Source of the DNA: Eonycteris spelaea
Lineage: Eukaryota > Chordata > Mammalia > Chiroptera > Pteropodidae
Length of the DNA: 64,000 nt
Direction of reading: 5' to 3'
Assembly (NCBI GenBank): GCA_003508835.1
Contig: PUFA01000311.1
Coordinates: 1,178,001 to 1,242,000 of the forward strand
This document shows positions 32,809 to 43,984 of the stretch, piece after piece (the first letter of the stretch is position 1; each line of letters starts with the position of its first letter). Under the pieces are notes generated by a model. The model was given only the letters and a program-made list of their open reading frames with translations, did no database searches and was not told the DNA's origin. The translations under genes were made by a program, and so were the position numbers.

Positions 32809-34800
32809 GCTGCCGGGAACCCCGAAGAATGGGGTACAGCTGCCAGGAACCCTAGAGATAGGGTGCAGCTTCCAGGAACCCCGGAAAATGGGGCACAGCT
32901 GACAGGAACCCTGGAGAATGGGGTGCAGCTGTCAGGAACCCCGGAGAATGGGGTGCAGCTGACAAGAACCCCGCAGAATGGGGTACAGCTGACAGGAACC
33001 TCACGGAATGGGGTACCGCTGTCAGGAAACCCTCAGAATGGGGTGCAGCTGCCAGAAACCCTGCAGAATGCGGAACAGCTGCCAGGAAATCCACAGAATG
33101 GGAGCAACTGAATGGGGTACCGCTATCAGGAACCCTGCAGAATGGGGTGCAGCTGTCAGGAGCCCCAGAGAATGGGGAGCAGCTACCAAGAGCCCCACAG
33201 AATGGGGAGCAGCTGTCAGAAACCCCAGAGAATGGGGTGCAGATGACAGGAACCCCGCAGAATGGGGTACTGCTGTCAGGAAAGCCTCAGAATGGGGAGC
33301 AGCTGTCAGGAACCCCACAGAATGGGGAGCAGCTGCCTGGAAATCCACAGAATGGGGAGCAACTGAATGGGGTACCGCTATCAGGAACCCCGCAGAATGG
33401 GGTGCAGCTTCCAGGAACCCCGCAGAATGGGGTACCACTGTCAGGAAACCCTCAGAATGGGGTGCAGCTGTCAGGAACCCCGGAGAATGGGGTGCAGCTT
33501 CCAGGAACCCCACAGAATGGGGTGCAGCTGACAAGAACCTCACGGAATGGGGTACTGCTGTCAGGAAACCTTCAGAATGGGGTACCGCTGTCAGGAGCCC
33601 TAGAGAATGGGGAACAGCTGTCAGGAACCCCACAGAATGGGGAGCAGCTGTCAGGAACCCCGGAGAATGGGGTACGGATGACAGGAACCCCACAGAATGG
33701 GGAGCAGCGGTCAGGAACCCCGGAGAATGGGGTGCAGCCGCCAGGAAATCCACAGAATGGGGTGCATCTTCCAGAAACCCCGCAGAATGGGATGTCGCTG
33801 CCAGGAACACTGGCGAGTGGGGTGCAGCTGTCAGGAACCCCACAGAATGGGGTGCATCTTCCAGAACCCGCAGAATGGGATGCAGCTGCCAGGAACCCTG
33901 GCAAGTGGGGAGCAGCTGTCAGGAACCGCGCAGAATGGGGTCCATCTTCCAGAAACCCCGCAGAATGGGGTAAAGCTGCCAGGAAATCCACAGAATGGGG
34001 AGCAGCTGTCAGGAACCCCACAGAATGGGAGCAGTGGTCAGGAACCCCACAGAATGGGGTACAGCTGCCAGGAACCTCACAGAATGGGGTACCGCTGTCA
34101 GGAAACCCTCAGAATGGGGTGCAGCTGCCAGGAAATCCACAGAATGGGGTGCATCTTCCAGAAACCCCACAGAATGGGATGTTGCTGTCAGGAACCCTGA
34201 AGAATGGGGTGCAGATGACAGGAACCCCGCAGAATGGGAAGCAGCTGTCAGGAACCACGCAGAATGCGGTGCAGCTGTCAGGAGCCCCAGAGAATGGGGA
34301 GCATCTGACAGGAACCTCACAGAATGGGGTGCAGTGGTCAGAAACCCTGGAGAATGGGGTACCGCTATCAGGAAACCCTCAGAATGGGGTGCAGCTGCCC
34401 GAAATGCCGCAGAATGTGGAACAGCTGCCTGGAAATCCACAGAATGGGGAGCAACTGAATGGGGTACCGCTATCAGGAACCCTGCAGAATGGGTGCAGCT
34501 TCCAGGAACCCCGCAGAATGGGGTGCAGCTGCCAGGAACCTCACAGTATGGGGAGCAGCTGCCAGAAACCCCGCAGAATGGGGCGCAGCTGTCAGGAATC
34601 CCTGAGAGTGGGGTGCAGTTGACAGGAATCCCACAGAATGGGGTGCAGCTGCCAGAAACCTTGGAGAATGGAGTGCAGCTGCCCTAAACCCTGGGGAGTG
34701 GGGTGCAGCCTTCAGGAAACCCAGAGGATGGAGTGCAGCTCTCAGGAACCCCAGAGAATGGGGTACAGCTGTCGGGAACCCCAGAAGTGGGGTGCAGCGG
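32809..34800. repeat. 30-bp minisatellite, about 66 units
   Basis: Tandem array of a 30-bp unit whose second half reads AGAATGGGGTGCAGCTG and first half CAGGAACCCCGC. Copies differ by substitutions and rare single-base indels. Most units carry CAGCTG (a PvuII site and E-box-like palindrome), some carry GGTACC or CATCTTCC variants. The unit is a multiple of three and in its consensus form is open in all three forward frames and two reverse frames, while the third reverse frame has a TGA in each unit. A half-unit of about 15 bases occurs at 33097, 33351 and 34443. Confidence 0.97.
33147..34622 (+). other. 491-codon open frame made by the minisatellite
   Basis: This frame repeats a 10-residue unit of the form SGTPQNGVQL and starts at an ATG inside the array. 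Others overlap it: 33008-33973 with an EWGAAVRNP unit and 33022-33843 antisense with a GFLTAAPHS unit. An upstream frame (32641-33111) reads unique sequence, including VSLVLIFLGLICTEK (a hydrophobic run), into the array and stops at a one-base frame change near 33110. I see no splice sites or promoter that would make this a gene. The openness is expected from a stop-free 30-bp unit. Not called as a protein. Confidence 0.25.
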
Positions 34801-35320
34801 CGTCTGGGGCGGCCTGGCCCGAGCCCACCCGGCAGAGGGTCATCCTCGCAGGCTGTCGGTGCCAGCTGCCGCAGCCCAGCCCGGCCAGCCCGGCCATCAT
34901 GACCACACGCCCTCCCCCGCACTAACTGACATGGGCTAAAAAATGCCCAGCGAAGGGAACAGCAAACACTTTCGCATCCAGCAGGAACGGCCGGCAAACC
35001 GGGGGACCTGCTGAAGGTTAACTGAGACCGGAACCTGGCCCGATCGTATCTTGTAGGGGGAGCGTTCGCTGGGAGGGCGGGTGGCCGGGTGGTCCCACGT
35101 CAGAAGGCTTTCAGGCCCGCGGGGTCCAGATCCACGGAGAACCAGGGCAGAACAGATAACGATCAGGAGGAAAGAGACGGGGGCTGCTTTTGTCACCCCC
35201 AAACTGCAGTGACAATTATAGCCCCTTCTGGGTTTGAGGTATGTTGGGAATATTTTCTCATAAAAGTCTAGTACTGGGCAGAGGGCAGTGTGAAAGTCCT
35301 TGTTTAGGCTTTGCAGCTGT
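34801..35320. other. Unique sequence, no gene recognised
   Basis: GC-rich just after the array, then AT-moderate. GTGACAATTATAGCCCC and ATTTTCTCATAAAAGTC near 35209-35270 might be a small conserved block. Confidence 0.4.
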
Positions 35321-35321
35321 G

Positions 35322-35548
35322 CTTCTCAACTGGGGGAATGGGGATCCCCCCCACCCCTCCGGAGGACACAGGCAACGTCTGGAGACGTTTTCGGGTGTCA
35401 TAACTGGGATGGGAGAGGGGTGACACTTGCATTTGGTGAGTAGAAGCCAGGGATGCTGCCAAACATCCTCCAACACACAGGACAGCCCTCAACCGGGAAT
35501 GGCCCTGTCTAAAAGGTCACTGAGGGTGGGAAGTCCCGTTCTAAAACA
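35322..35548 (+). mobile_element. MER20 DNA transposon (hAT-Charlie), sense
   Basis: GCTTCTCAACTGGGGG, CGTCTGGAGACGTTTTCGGG, GCCAGGGATGCTGCCAAACA and CACAGGACAGCCCTCAACC are in full MER20 order. The end is diverged. Confidence 0.92.
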
Positions 35549-38395
35549 ACTTGTGACCTTGGACAAGCAGCTGCGTCTCTCCGGGCACGATGCTTTGTTG
35601 AGCCATATTGCTCATCTCACACGGCGTGGTAGGTGGCTGGCGGACACGGCCCCGAGTCTCCCGCCCCCCGGCTCTGCCCGCCGCAGTCTGACTTTGCATC
35701 TGCTGCCATTGAGAGGTGGCGTGCATGCCCCCAGCCCTCGCGTCCGGGCTGGCCTCGGGACGTGCGTGGTCTAACGGAATGCCGCGGAAGCGCTAGCTCA
35801 GAGGCCTTGCACGGCTCTGCTTTTTCGGGGGGTGGGGCGGGGACCTGGCTCTCCCTGGGCCACGCTCCTGGAAGACGAGAGACCGCGTGGGGAACAGCCC
35901 AGGGTCCCCTCTTATGGCGAGCCCATCCCTGCCCTTTGGGAGAGACAGCCCAGCCTCTGGCCTGACCCACAGCGGACCGGACTGTGGGCCCCAGCTGAGC
36001 TATGAGGAACCACCTTGTTGGGCAGCAACAGAGAGCCGATGATACGTACGTTTGGACTTGAAATTTAGACTCAGTTAAGAGCAAACTCCGAGGGCCGGGC
36101 CGAGCGTCTCCAGATCTGCTTCCTTTCCTCGTAGCTGACGTTTTCTGAAGTCGGACATCGCCCATCCCGCTCCAAGACATGTGTGAGCGCATCTTCAGTA
36201 CCCAGTGAGCGGAGCCAGGCAAGCTCTGCCTGGAGACCGGTTTGCTTAAGCTCAGCTTTGTCCACCGGTACTGTGGCAAGCCCGAGAACTCAGCTCTGAC
36301 AGAAGCAGCAGGTGAAGGGCGTCTATGACAGGGACAGCAGGACGCGGACGGACGAGCAGAGCTCAGGGACATCAGAGGCAGGCCCTGGACCTCGGCCACA
36401 CACGCGCGTGTGTGACTCTCCTGCTGGAGTGCTGGCGAGAGTGACCACGGTGTCCTAAACTCCCCCCGCGCCTCTGTGTTAGTGCTAAGGTTCGACCGCC
36501 GCCACGGGAGAATCTGGCTGGCTTTCTCGTGCCCCCTGCGCTGTCCCTCGTCGTGACATCATCTGATCGGCTGCTCCGCCAACCCCACACGGAGCGGGGA
36601 AAGGGGCGTCAGGCAGAAACGGAAGCTGCCCTCCGCCCCGTCCCCTCCCCGCCCCTCTCCGTCCACAAGGTCACAGGAGAAAGAGGCAGGGGAAAGGGGA
36701 AGGCGGCATGTTGAGGGGTTTTGGTCTGGACATTCGGGATGTCTCATCACCGCCGTATTTCATCAGGATCTATTTCGTGTCCAGTTCGAACATGGAAGAG
36801 CCGAGTGAGACCATTAAACACCACACCCAGCTGTGCTGCTGACTCCCACGTAACCTTCCCAGCGACTCCCGCCTTGTCATTGGGGTGTTAGGATTTGGGG
36901 TGAAGTGTTGGGAATGGGTTAGGGGAGTGAGAAGGGAGATGCTCTCACTCTCGACACACGCTGCAAAGACCTCGTTTTTTGAGTCCGATTTGGGCTGGGG
37001 CATTTCCTGCTACGTACCTCCTAGCAGGTGCCGCCTGTCAATGGGGCCAGCAAGATTCTCTTGGCCAGATAGTAAGTCCCTGCCGTCCGTATGTCACCCC
37101 AGGTCTCCAGTGTCCCAGCTACAGAGACCAGTGAGTTCCCGATTGCTCACCTGTACATTCGGAAGGCTGAACAGAAGCACTGGTCCCAATTCTAAATCTT
37201 CCTGAGTCCTTATACCCAAGTCTGGGCACGCCCCACAGATGCCCGCAGAGCGTGTGTTTGGGGGCGGAGGGAAGAGGAGGGAGCAGGCTGGAGCCCCGCC
37301 CGCCCTCGGCTTCCGCTCTGCTCCACTGTGGCTCCAGACGCATCCCGATGGGCCCTCTTGGGGCTGGGGACCGCTGGGTGGACCTAAGGCCTGGGTCTCT
37401 CCGAGAGTCTCCCGTCCTCTGACAGTGGGTCCGAGGGACAGCAGATGAGTGCGTGTGACCGGGAGGCTGTCAAGACGCCAGATGCCAGGCCGGGTTCCTG
37501 GAACGGTGGAGCGGCAGGTCGTTGGCACCTTCAGCACAGCCGGGAGTGTGTCACAAGGGGCCGGGGGTGTCCGGGGTGTGAAAGAGAAACAGCCTCGGCT
37601 TCAGGTCCTCTCCGCTCTGCCGACGGTAGCTGCTGAGCGGCTTCGCAGCCCTGAGCCTCGGCGCCCCGTCTGCAGAATGGGGACGCAGCAGTCACCGCTT
37701 CCCGGAGCAGGAAGCAGGTTGGCGTGTCATGGGTGGGGGGGTCTCGGCAGGTGTGCGTGGTCCTGTCATCCCAGACCCGACAGGCTTTCCCCTCTTTCAT
37801 CACCCTTTTTGTTTCTTCCCCTTCCCCTCTCCCAGACTCAAGAAGTGCTTTCAGCCAGGAGGCGGGAACCTTTCTGTCCAGAATTAACCGTTTTTTAAAA
37901 TGCCTGGATTCCCTTTGGAGCTGGGCTGTGGAAGCCGGAAAGCCTGAGTTCTCCAACTCACCTTTACGAGGCATTGAAGTCCGAAGGCTTCTCAGTGCTT
38001 CTCTGCAACCCCTTCCTTAGCTAAACAAACGCCATGAAGTCCAGGTGCTGCTGGAGTGTGGGGAGGGGAGGTGGCAGTGCCGGAAGCTACGAGGAGGAGG
38101 GGGAGGTCACAGGCTAACATCCTGCCACTTATACCTGTGAGACGGAGGGGCGGGCCGTCCCACTGAGCATCACTGGGCCAGCCTACCTTGAGTTAGGACA
38201 CTCTGCGCACATGGCTTCTTCGTGGGGAGCACAGGGACCCCCTGTTAAGAATGCCACTCGTGCGCAGCTCCCTGGCCCAGCCCCCATTCCCGTCCTGTAG
38301 ATAACCCAGGTCTCCCTTGCTCAAGACCCGATAGGACTTCGCTACCCGGAGCGACCCATTTTCATCTTCCGCGATACCCATCTGCGTGCTCCTTG
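35549..38395. other. GC-rich unique sequence, no gene recognised
   Basis: Open frames up to 260 codons (antisense 35617-36399) in GC-rich DNA. No domain, no clear splice-bounded segment. A GAATGGGGACG word near 37676 resembles a MIR core but is too short to call. Confidence 0.4.
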
Positions 38396-38399
38396 GTGA

Positions 38400-38930
38400 G
38401 AGCTAGCTGGCGAAGCCGCTTGGTGTTTATTTTAAAGCCTTATTATGCGGGTTTCAACGTGGTTCTCAGAAGCATGGATGTTGTGGTTCTTAAAGTGTGA
38501 TCTCGTCGTTGTCGTATCTAGCTGGGCGGGGATTTAAACGCATCGCAGGGAGCCCAGCTGCCATCTGATTAGAGATGCAAAGAAGATTTGAGGAAGCCAT
38601 TCCTCGAAGTGTAAAACTCCGCGTTCAGAAGGCCTGAGAGGCGGATATTCCCATTTTGCTCTCATGTGATGCATGAGCATTTATAAAGTGCGTTCATATG
38701 TATTAAACGTGAAGAGGTGGTCTTTACAGGCAACGAATATAAGCTGGGTTAGAATCAGAGGGATTGATGAGATTGAAGGACCAGTCAGAAGGTTAGCAGA
38801 GAGTAAAGAGAGTATTTCTGTGAATTGTGCCTTCGATTGCATGTGCTCTTAGTTGAAAAAGCTCGTTGAGGATTATTTTTAACTTTTAAACAGAATGTTC
38901 TGTTTTATTTTATATAGAAAAGCTGTATTA
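38400..38930. promoter_or_regulatory. AT-rich candidate conserved block
   Basis: GTGTTTATTTTAAAGCC near 38422, ATTTATAAAGTGCGTTC near 38678 and TTATTTTTAACTTTTAAAC near 38873 lie in AT-rich unique DNA with no repeat call. Weak regulatory candidate. Confidence 0.2.
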
Positions 38931-39178
38931 GAGCAGAGCACCCTTAGTAAGGGTAAGCCATGGTTTAAGCCCTAATACCCCTTTCTAACTGCTTGTAGGA
39001 ACAATGTTCCAGAGGGCTTCCTTGTAAAGATTCAGCACTGCCCTGAGGCTAAAGCCAGAGTGGTCGAATGACGTGTGACGAGGTGGCCAAGCTGGCTCCT
39101 CGGATGGCCTTGGTTTCAGTTTTCCCGTGGCTCTCTGTCCCAGCTAGCCCAGTGGGCATACAGAACAATTGCATTTCC

Positions 39179-39330
39179 AGGTCTAGGTCTAGTTCTAGGT
39201 CTAGGTCTAGGTCTGGCTCTATTCGAGGTCTGGGTCTGTTCAAGGTCTGGGTCTAGGTCTAAATCTGGGTCTAGTTCTAGGTCTGGGTCTAGCTCTATGC
39301 CCGGGTCTGAGTCTAGGTCTAGACCTAGTT
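39179..39330 (+). repeat. Degenerate hexanucleotide array (GGTCTA)n
   Basis: About 25 units of GGTCTA with GGTCTG, GTTCTA and GCTCTA variants. Open frames in it encode R/S- or D/L/E-rich runs in both directions as products of the repeat. Confidence 0.95.
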
Positions 39331-40275
39331 GCTGCACTGACTTGCCCTTCTTGCTTGGCCGAGAGATGCAGTTACGCCTTTACCTGGGAGGCTTGTGCTC
39401 CTAGCTAGCAGAAAGGTGATGGACAGAGGCGTGACAGCCTGGGCATCAGAAATGCTAACTCGGGGCCCCAGACCGCCCTCGGTGTTCAGATCCGCGTCCC
39501 CTCCGAGCCACACACTCCTGCGTCCCACGGACACAGCCAGCTGACTCGTTTGCGGAAGGATTTGAGAGCCGGGCTCTCACTGTCACTTCTGAGCGTGATT
39601 AAAGGTTCTCCTCTCGTCCTCCCTGCCCTGCCGTAAGTCACCAGCCCAAGTGACGGCTTGGCAGTTTTGCAGCTGAACTCAGACATCAAGTAGTCAGCTC
39701 CATCTCTCTCGTCAGATCCCGAGCAGCTTGGATGCCACCGGGGTGGGTGACTGGGATTCAGCTACCCTGCGACCTCTACCTTAATTGCTGCACGGGATGA
39801 CAGCGAGGCAGCCCGGACAGCAGGGTGCGTCTCTGAATCCATCCGTTCCTGGCTTGGCAGGCGTGTGGCGGATGCTGGGTCCTGTCAGCCCTTCTCTCAG
39901 GGCATCCAGATCAATAGAGATGGAAGGAGATAAGGAAGGATTATCGACTGGGAGAGGTGCCTCCGTAGTGGTGTAGATGGAGAGAGATACACAATGTTAC
40001 TGCTTTGGGAGCTCTCCCCGCCCTGGACCCACGGAGAGGGCTTTTATAGCCGGGGGTGGGAGAAAAAGCGAGGGGGTCAGGAGGTGTCTGCTCTGCCAGT
40101 TCCAGCCAGCTAATTCCTGGACTCCAAACCCAACCCCTGAAAGTACTGTGTCCTAGTAAAATGTCACGCGTTAGCGTGGGGTCTGTGTTGTCCGTGCGTG
40201 TTCAGACCGTCCCTTCTGATGCCTGGTTGACGTACGTCTTCTTTGCCGTCCTGACTCATGGGCATCAGAACTTTT
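39331..40275. other. Unique sequence, no gene recognised
   Basis: Nothing recognised beyond short chance open frames. Confidence 0.4.
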
Positions 40276-40279
40276 CAGG

Positions 40280-40640
40280 AGCAAGAAGTAGAAAACCCAG
40301 CTCAAGATGGCTCAAGCGAAAAAAAGAAAAAGAAAGAAAGGATGTTTGTTGGCTTATGCATCTGATCTAACTTTAGGCATCGCTGGATCTAGGGACTCCA
40401 ACAGTGTCGATCGAGTCCGGCTTGTGGCCGTCTCTCAGCTCTGCTTTCCTCTGTGTCCAGTGTTCCCAGTGGGCTCCCTCCTCTTGCTGGCAAAATGGCT
40501 GCCAGGAACGCTCAGCCTACATCCTCGAAGCTTCAGAGTCAGTGGCGTGGAGAGCCTGCCTCGCCCTGTCCCAGCATCCTCAGCGAAGGTCTCCCCATGT
40601 TCCGCTGGCTTGAGAAGGGTCACGTGATGCTCCCAATTTG
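40280..40640 (+). mobile_element. Old interspersed repeat of unresolved family, third copy (5' part)
   Basis: Carries AAACCCAGCTCAAGATGGC, CATCGCTGGATCTAGGGACT, TCTCAGCTCTGCTTTCCTCT and GCAAAATGGCTGCCAGGAAC, which I recall as the 5' part of the repeat whose 3' part is at 15605-15890. It stops soon after GGGTCACGTGATG. Confidence 0.6.
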
Positions 40641-42015
40641 GGACTCGGTCAAAAATCCCCCGTCACCTCTGACAATTCCTCTTAGTAGTTTTCCATCCAC
40701 TGCCCTCCTGCCCTGGGTCCTGGCTATAACCCCCACTTGTTTATGCGGCATTCGCATTCAGCGGTTCCATACTGAGGCCTCTTTCTCCTGTTGAATGAAA
40801 TCTGTTTTCACGAGTGTCCATCCGGCTCTGATCTTCTTTGCCAAGACTCTTCAATAGCAGGGGTTTTTCGAGACACCGGTGTGAGTTCCGGTAAGTGGTA
40901 GGTTGCGAGTTCCTAAAATTAGCTAAAATTCTTAGAAGGTTTTTATCTTTAAAAATTAGCACGGGTTCAGAGCTATCCTTGGAGTCTTTCTCGGGAATGG
41001 GTATATGGGCATTCATTACGCTATCATTCCCTTTTTGTAAACATGTGAAGCTTTGCATGACAAATAAGATATCCCCCAAATAATGTGAATTTCGCTCACT
41101 CGTTTTCCTTCCGCAAGGCTTTCTGTTTGGGGTTGGGCAGGGAAGGACCCTCGGGCCCGACGGCTTCCTGGCCAAGTGGCAGCTACCCTGAGTTTTGAGG
41201 GATGAGGGATGAGGGAACAGCTGGGTGAGCGTGCATTCCGAATACAACGTAGGGAAGGCTTTGCAAACTGTAAAGTGCCATAAAAGTATTGCACCGTGTG
41301 GTGGTAGAATATGTTTGAAACACCAATATGGTTTTTTTTTCACACTCACTTTCTCGTGGCATTTGCTGTCCGCCTCAGTAGCCAAGCCATTCCGTGTTCC
41401 TCCCGTCAGGAGAAAGAGGGTGACGGCAGAAAGAATGGAGGGAGACTTTTCTTAGCTTTTGGATGTCAAAGCAGAGGCTTGAGGGGAAGAGGAAAGATAC
41501 AGAGTTCCCCAGGTCTGCCCGTCCCCGAAGCCTGACCATCACGCAGCCGTTAACGTGAGTGCATTCAGTCAGGGCCAGGTCAGGTGGAGGGGCTTCCACA
41601 CGAGCAAGATGTGGAAAATCTAGGTCACGACATCGATTTTCATAAAACAAAGGGTGACCGCCCCCTCCCCCACGTTAACATACATATTTGCATGTTTGCG
41701 TGTATTTATATGAACACGGACAAAAGTAGACAGAAAGATACGCCTTGTTTCCTCACGTGGTTTACCTGGATGGAGAAAAAAGATGGAAAGGGAAGGAAGT
41801 TAAAAAAAAAAAACAAAAGTATTCATTCAGTCTAACCTGAAAAGTTTCATCTCTGCTTGGCTAATTTGTCCCCGTGGTGAAGGTCAAGTTGAGCCCGAAG
41901 TCGGGAGCTTTTACCAAACTAGTGACGGCTCCTTGGGGGCGGGGTAGGATTCTGGGAGACCTTGCGGGTCCTATTTCCATATGTCTACATTGCTTAATGT
42001 TTCACAGCATTAAAG
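40641..42015. other. Unique sequence, no gene recognised
   Basis: An antisense chance frame of 214 codons (40741-41385) covers unique DNA with no domain or splice borders. Short A and T runs are at 41332-41340 and 41803-41814. Confidence 0.4.
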
Positions 42016-42240
42016 CGTAGAGCGTGTCTCTGATTATAAAAAGCAATATATATGACATAGAGAGAGGTGTGTGCATATGTGCACATTTACACATGTTAAA
42101 AAGTGTGCCAACAGAAAAGCATTTGTGATCATTCCATTTATGTGAATTTATATGTATACATATTTTGTATGTGTGTGTATATGTATATATTTGAGAGAGG
42201 GGGGCATAGATAGGCATGTGCGGATATTACCAACTCAAAC
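42016..42240. repeat. AT/TG-rich low-complexity segment
   Basis: ATATATGACATAG, GTATGTGTGTGTATATGTATATAT and similar words. The antisense open frame is a product of the composition. Confidence 0.6.
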
Positions 42241-42835
42241 AGAACAGAACATATAAAGAAACTCAAGATAAATGATAGTACCATTTTCCGCTATTGAGTT
42301 TCCTTTTATTTATCTAAATTGTTCAAAGTGTTTTGACAAAGCTCTGGATTTCTCCACCTTGAGGCAGGCAGTAACAACACCCATCTTTCAGATAACACGT
42401 TTAGGCTTAGAGACGCACAGTAGGCACCTGCTAACTGGTTGAAAGAGAAGCAATGCGATTCTTGAAATTCAATCAACCAGTTGTCATTGGAGAGACAAAG
42501 CACTTTGCCAGAGAAGCCAAGGGTCGCTGAGAAGCTCCCATTGTCCTCTCCTCGGAAAGAAAAGCAGCTGCAGTTTCCACTCAGGACGTCCAGAAATGAT
42601 GGAGAGGAGAGGAGGGATTGTTTTCAACCTGCCGCCTCACACCCGAAACCCTGCAGCAAGGTCCGTGGACCGTGAGCAAATCGGAGACACCAGGCAGGCC
42701 CTCAGCTTGCTGCTTCTTTCTGCAGAGCTCCGAGGCTGCGGGAGTCGGTCTCTGACGGCGCCGCTGACCTGACACCCTGTCTCCGCCGGGGCCGTTTCTC
42801 CGTCACGCCTGGGCGTCTGGATGAGCAGAGGCAGG
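42241..42835. other. Unique sequence, weak antisense MIR-like part
   Basis: Around 42360-42440 the words CCATCTTTCAGATAACACG and AGGCTTAGAGACGCACAG weakly resemble antisense MIR. The rest is unassigned. Confidence 0.35.
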
Positions 42836-42839
42836 GTCT

Positions 42840-43005
42840 CGTGCAGCGTTTCATCCACAGGACCAAGCAGAGCATCGGGCACGAGGCAGCTGCTCAGTCA
42901 CTGTTGGGCGAATGCGTGGATAAGTGAAGGAATGAGCGAGTGGCGGGCTGGATAAACGAGCGAATGAATAGGTGAGAGACAGTGGACGAATGAATAAATT
43001 TGTGC
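42840..43005 (+). mobile_element. L2 LINE 3' end, sense
   Basis: AGCATCGGGCACGAGGCAGC, TGCTCAGTCACTGTTGGGCG and repeated GAATG/GAGCG tetra-units ending GACGAATGAATAA fit the L2 terminus (aggtgctcaataaat - gaatgaatgaatg). Confidence 0.7.
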
Positions 43006-43439
43006 CCGAGAAGACACAGCTTTGAATTATTCTTCCAGGCGAGGGTGGCGTTGTGTAAAACCGTCCATCATCCTTGCCTGGTCCATCCCCGCACCAAAGA
43101 CGCACTCGAGAATAATGACTTCTTGGCTCTCAGCACACAGATAGCAGCCATGGATGGGAGCGAAATTAACTGGTCTCCGTCAGCCTCCTCATCAAACACG
43201 GCTGCATCTCCGTCACGTGCGAGGCATTGACGAGGAAGATTAAGTGGGCGATGGATGGAATTCTGGCAACTTCTGGCTCTCAAGGAATTTGCAGACGTCC
43301 AGGGGAGCTACCAGACTAAGGCATGACACCACCCCGTCCTACAATACAAGACGAGAGGTCGTCATTTCTGCAAAAACGGGGGGAAACGGGGCTGGAGGAG
43401 TCACATCATGGTTCCCCAAAGGGAAGAGAAGAGTGGGAG

Positions 43440-43635
43440 AGCAGAGCAGTGAAGAGTGTGAACCCTGAGGACAGGTGCCTCCCACACTGACTGACCTGGG
43501 CCAACACACTTAACTCTCCCCGTCTGCAAAACGGGGCTAATGATAGTCAGGCTCTCCCAATATCCTTGTGAGGGTCACATAAATCAATGCAGGGGAAAAG
43601 CGTCAAACAGCGCCTGGCACATCATAATGTGACAT
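43440..43635 (+). mobile_element. MIR SINE, sense
   Basis: AGAGCAGTGAAGAGTGTGAA, CTGACCTGGGCCAACACACT, TAACTCTCCCCGTCTGCAAA and AGCGCCTGGCACATCATAA in MIR order. Confidence 0.85.
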
Positions 43636-43689
43636 GTGCGGGCTTCCATCTTTATCCCCTTTCTACCCCGAAGAGACGTGGGAACCGTG

Positions 43690-43885
43690 GGGCAGCATAG
43701 AGAGGTGGGAGGTATTTGGCCGAGAAGTTAAGCTAACTCGAGTCTCCCATTTCCTTTCCTACCTGGGTGACTTTGACTTAAACTCTTCAAGGCTCGGATT
43801 CCTCGCTTATCAAATAGTAATAACAACAGTGCTTTCCTGGGAAACATATGTTAACCATCCCGTGATAGATGGTAGTTGTTATTAA
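43690..43885 (+). mobile_element. MIR SINE, sense
   Basis: GGGGCAGCATAGAGAGGTGG, CTACCTGGGTGACTTTGACT and GATTCCTCGCTTATCAAATA then GTAATAACAACAG are MIR-like in order. Confidence 0.75.
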
Positions 43886-43984
43886 AGAGAGGCGCAGCAG
43901 AGAGGGTCCCGGGGGGAGGCGAGTAAATTAGGCGTGATGCCACTTCTTGCTTCTCCCCCATCTTCCCTTCCCCCTCCAGCTTGT

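Noticed and set aside
33008..34622. Minisatellite frames as a repeat-protein gene (mucin or collagen-like)
   Set aside because: The consensus is open in five frames, there is no start context, splice site or promoter, and indels break frames along the array. Better explained as non-coding tandem DNA.
35617..36399. 260-codon antisense open frame
   Set aside because: GC-rich unique sequence, no recognisable domain, no splice borders. Not called a gene.
39049..39404. Aspartate/leucine-rich and serine/arginine-rich frames
   Set aside because: They are translations of the GGTCTA array in opposite strands.
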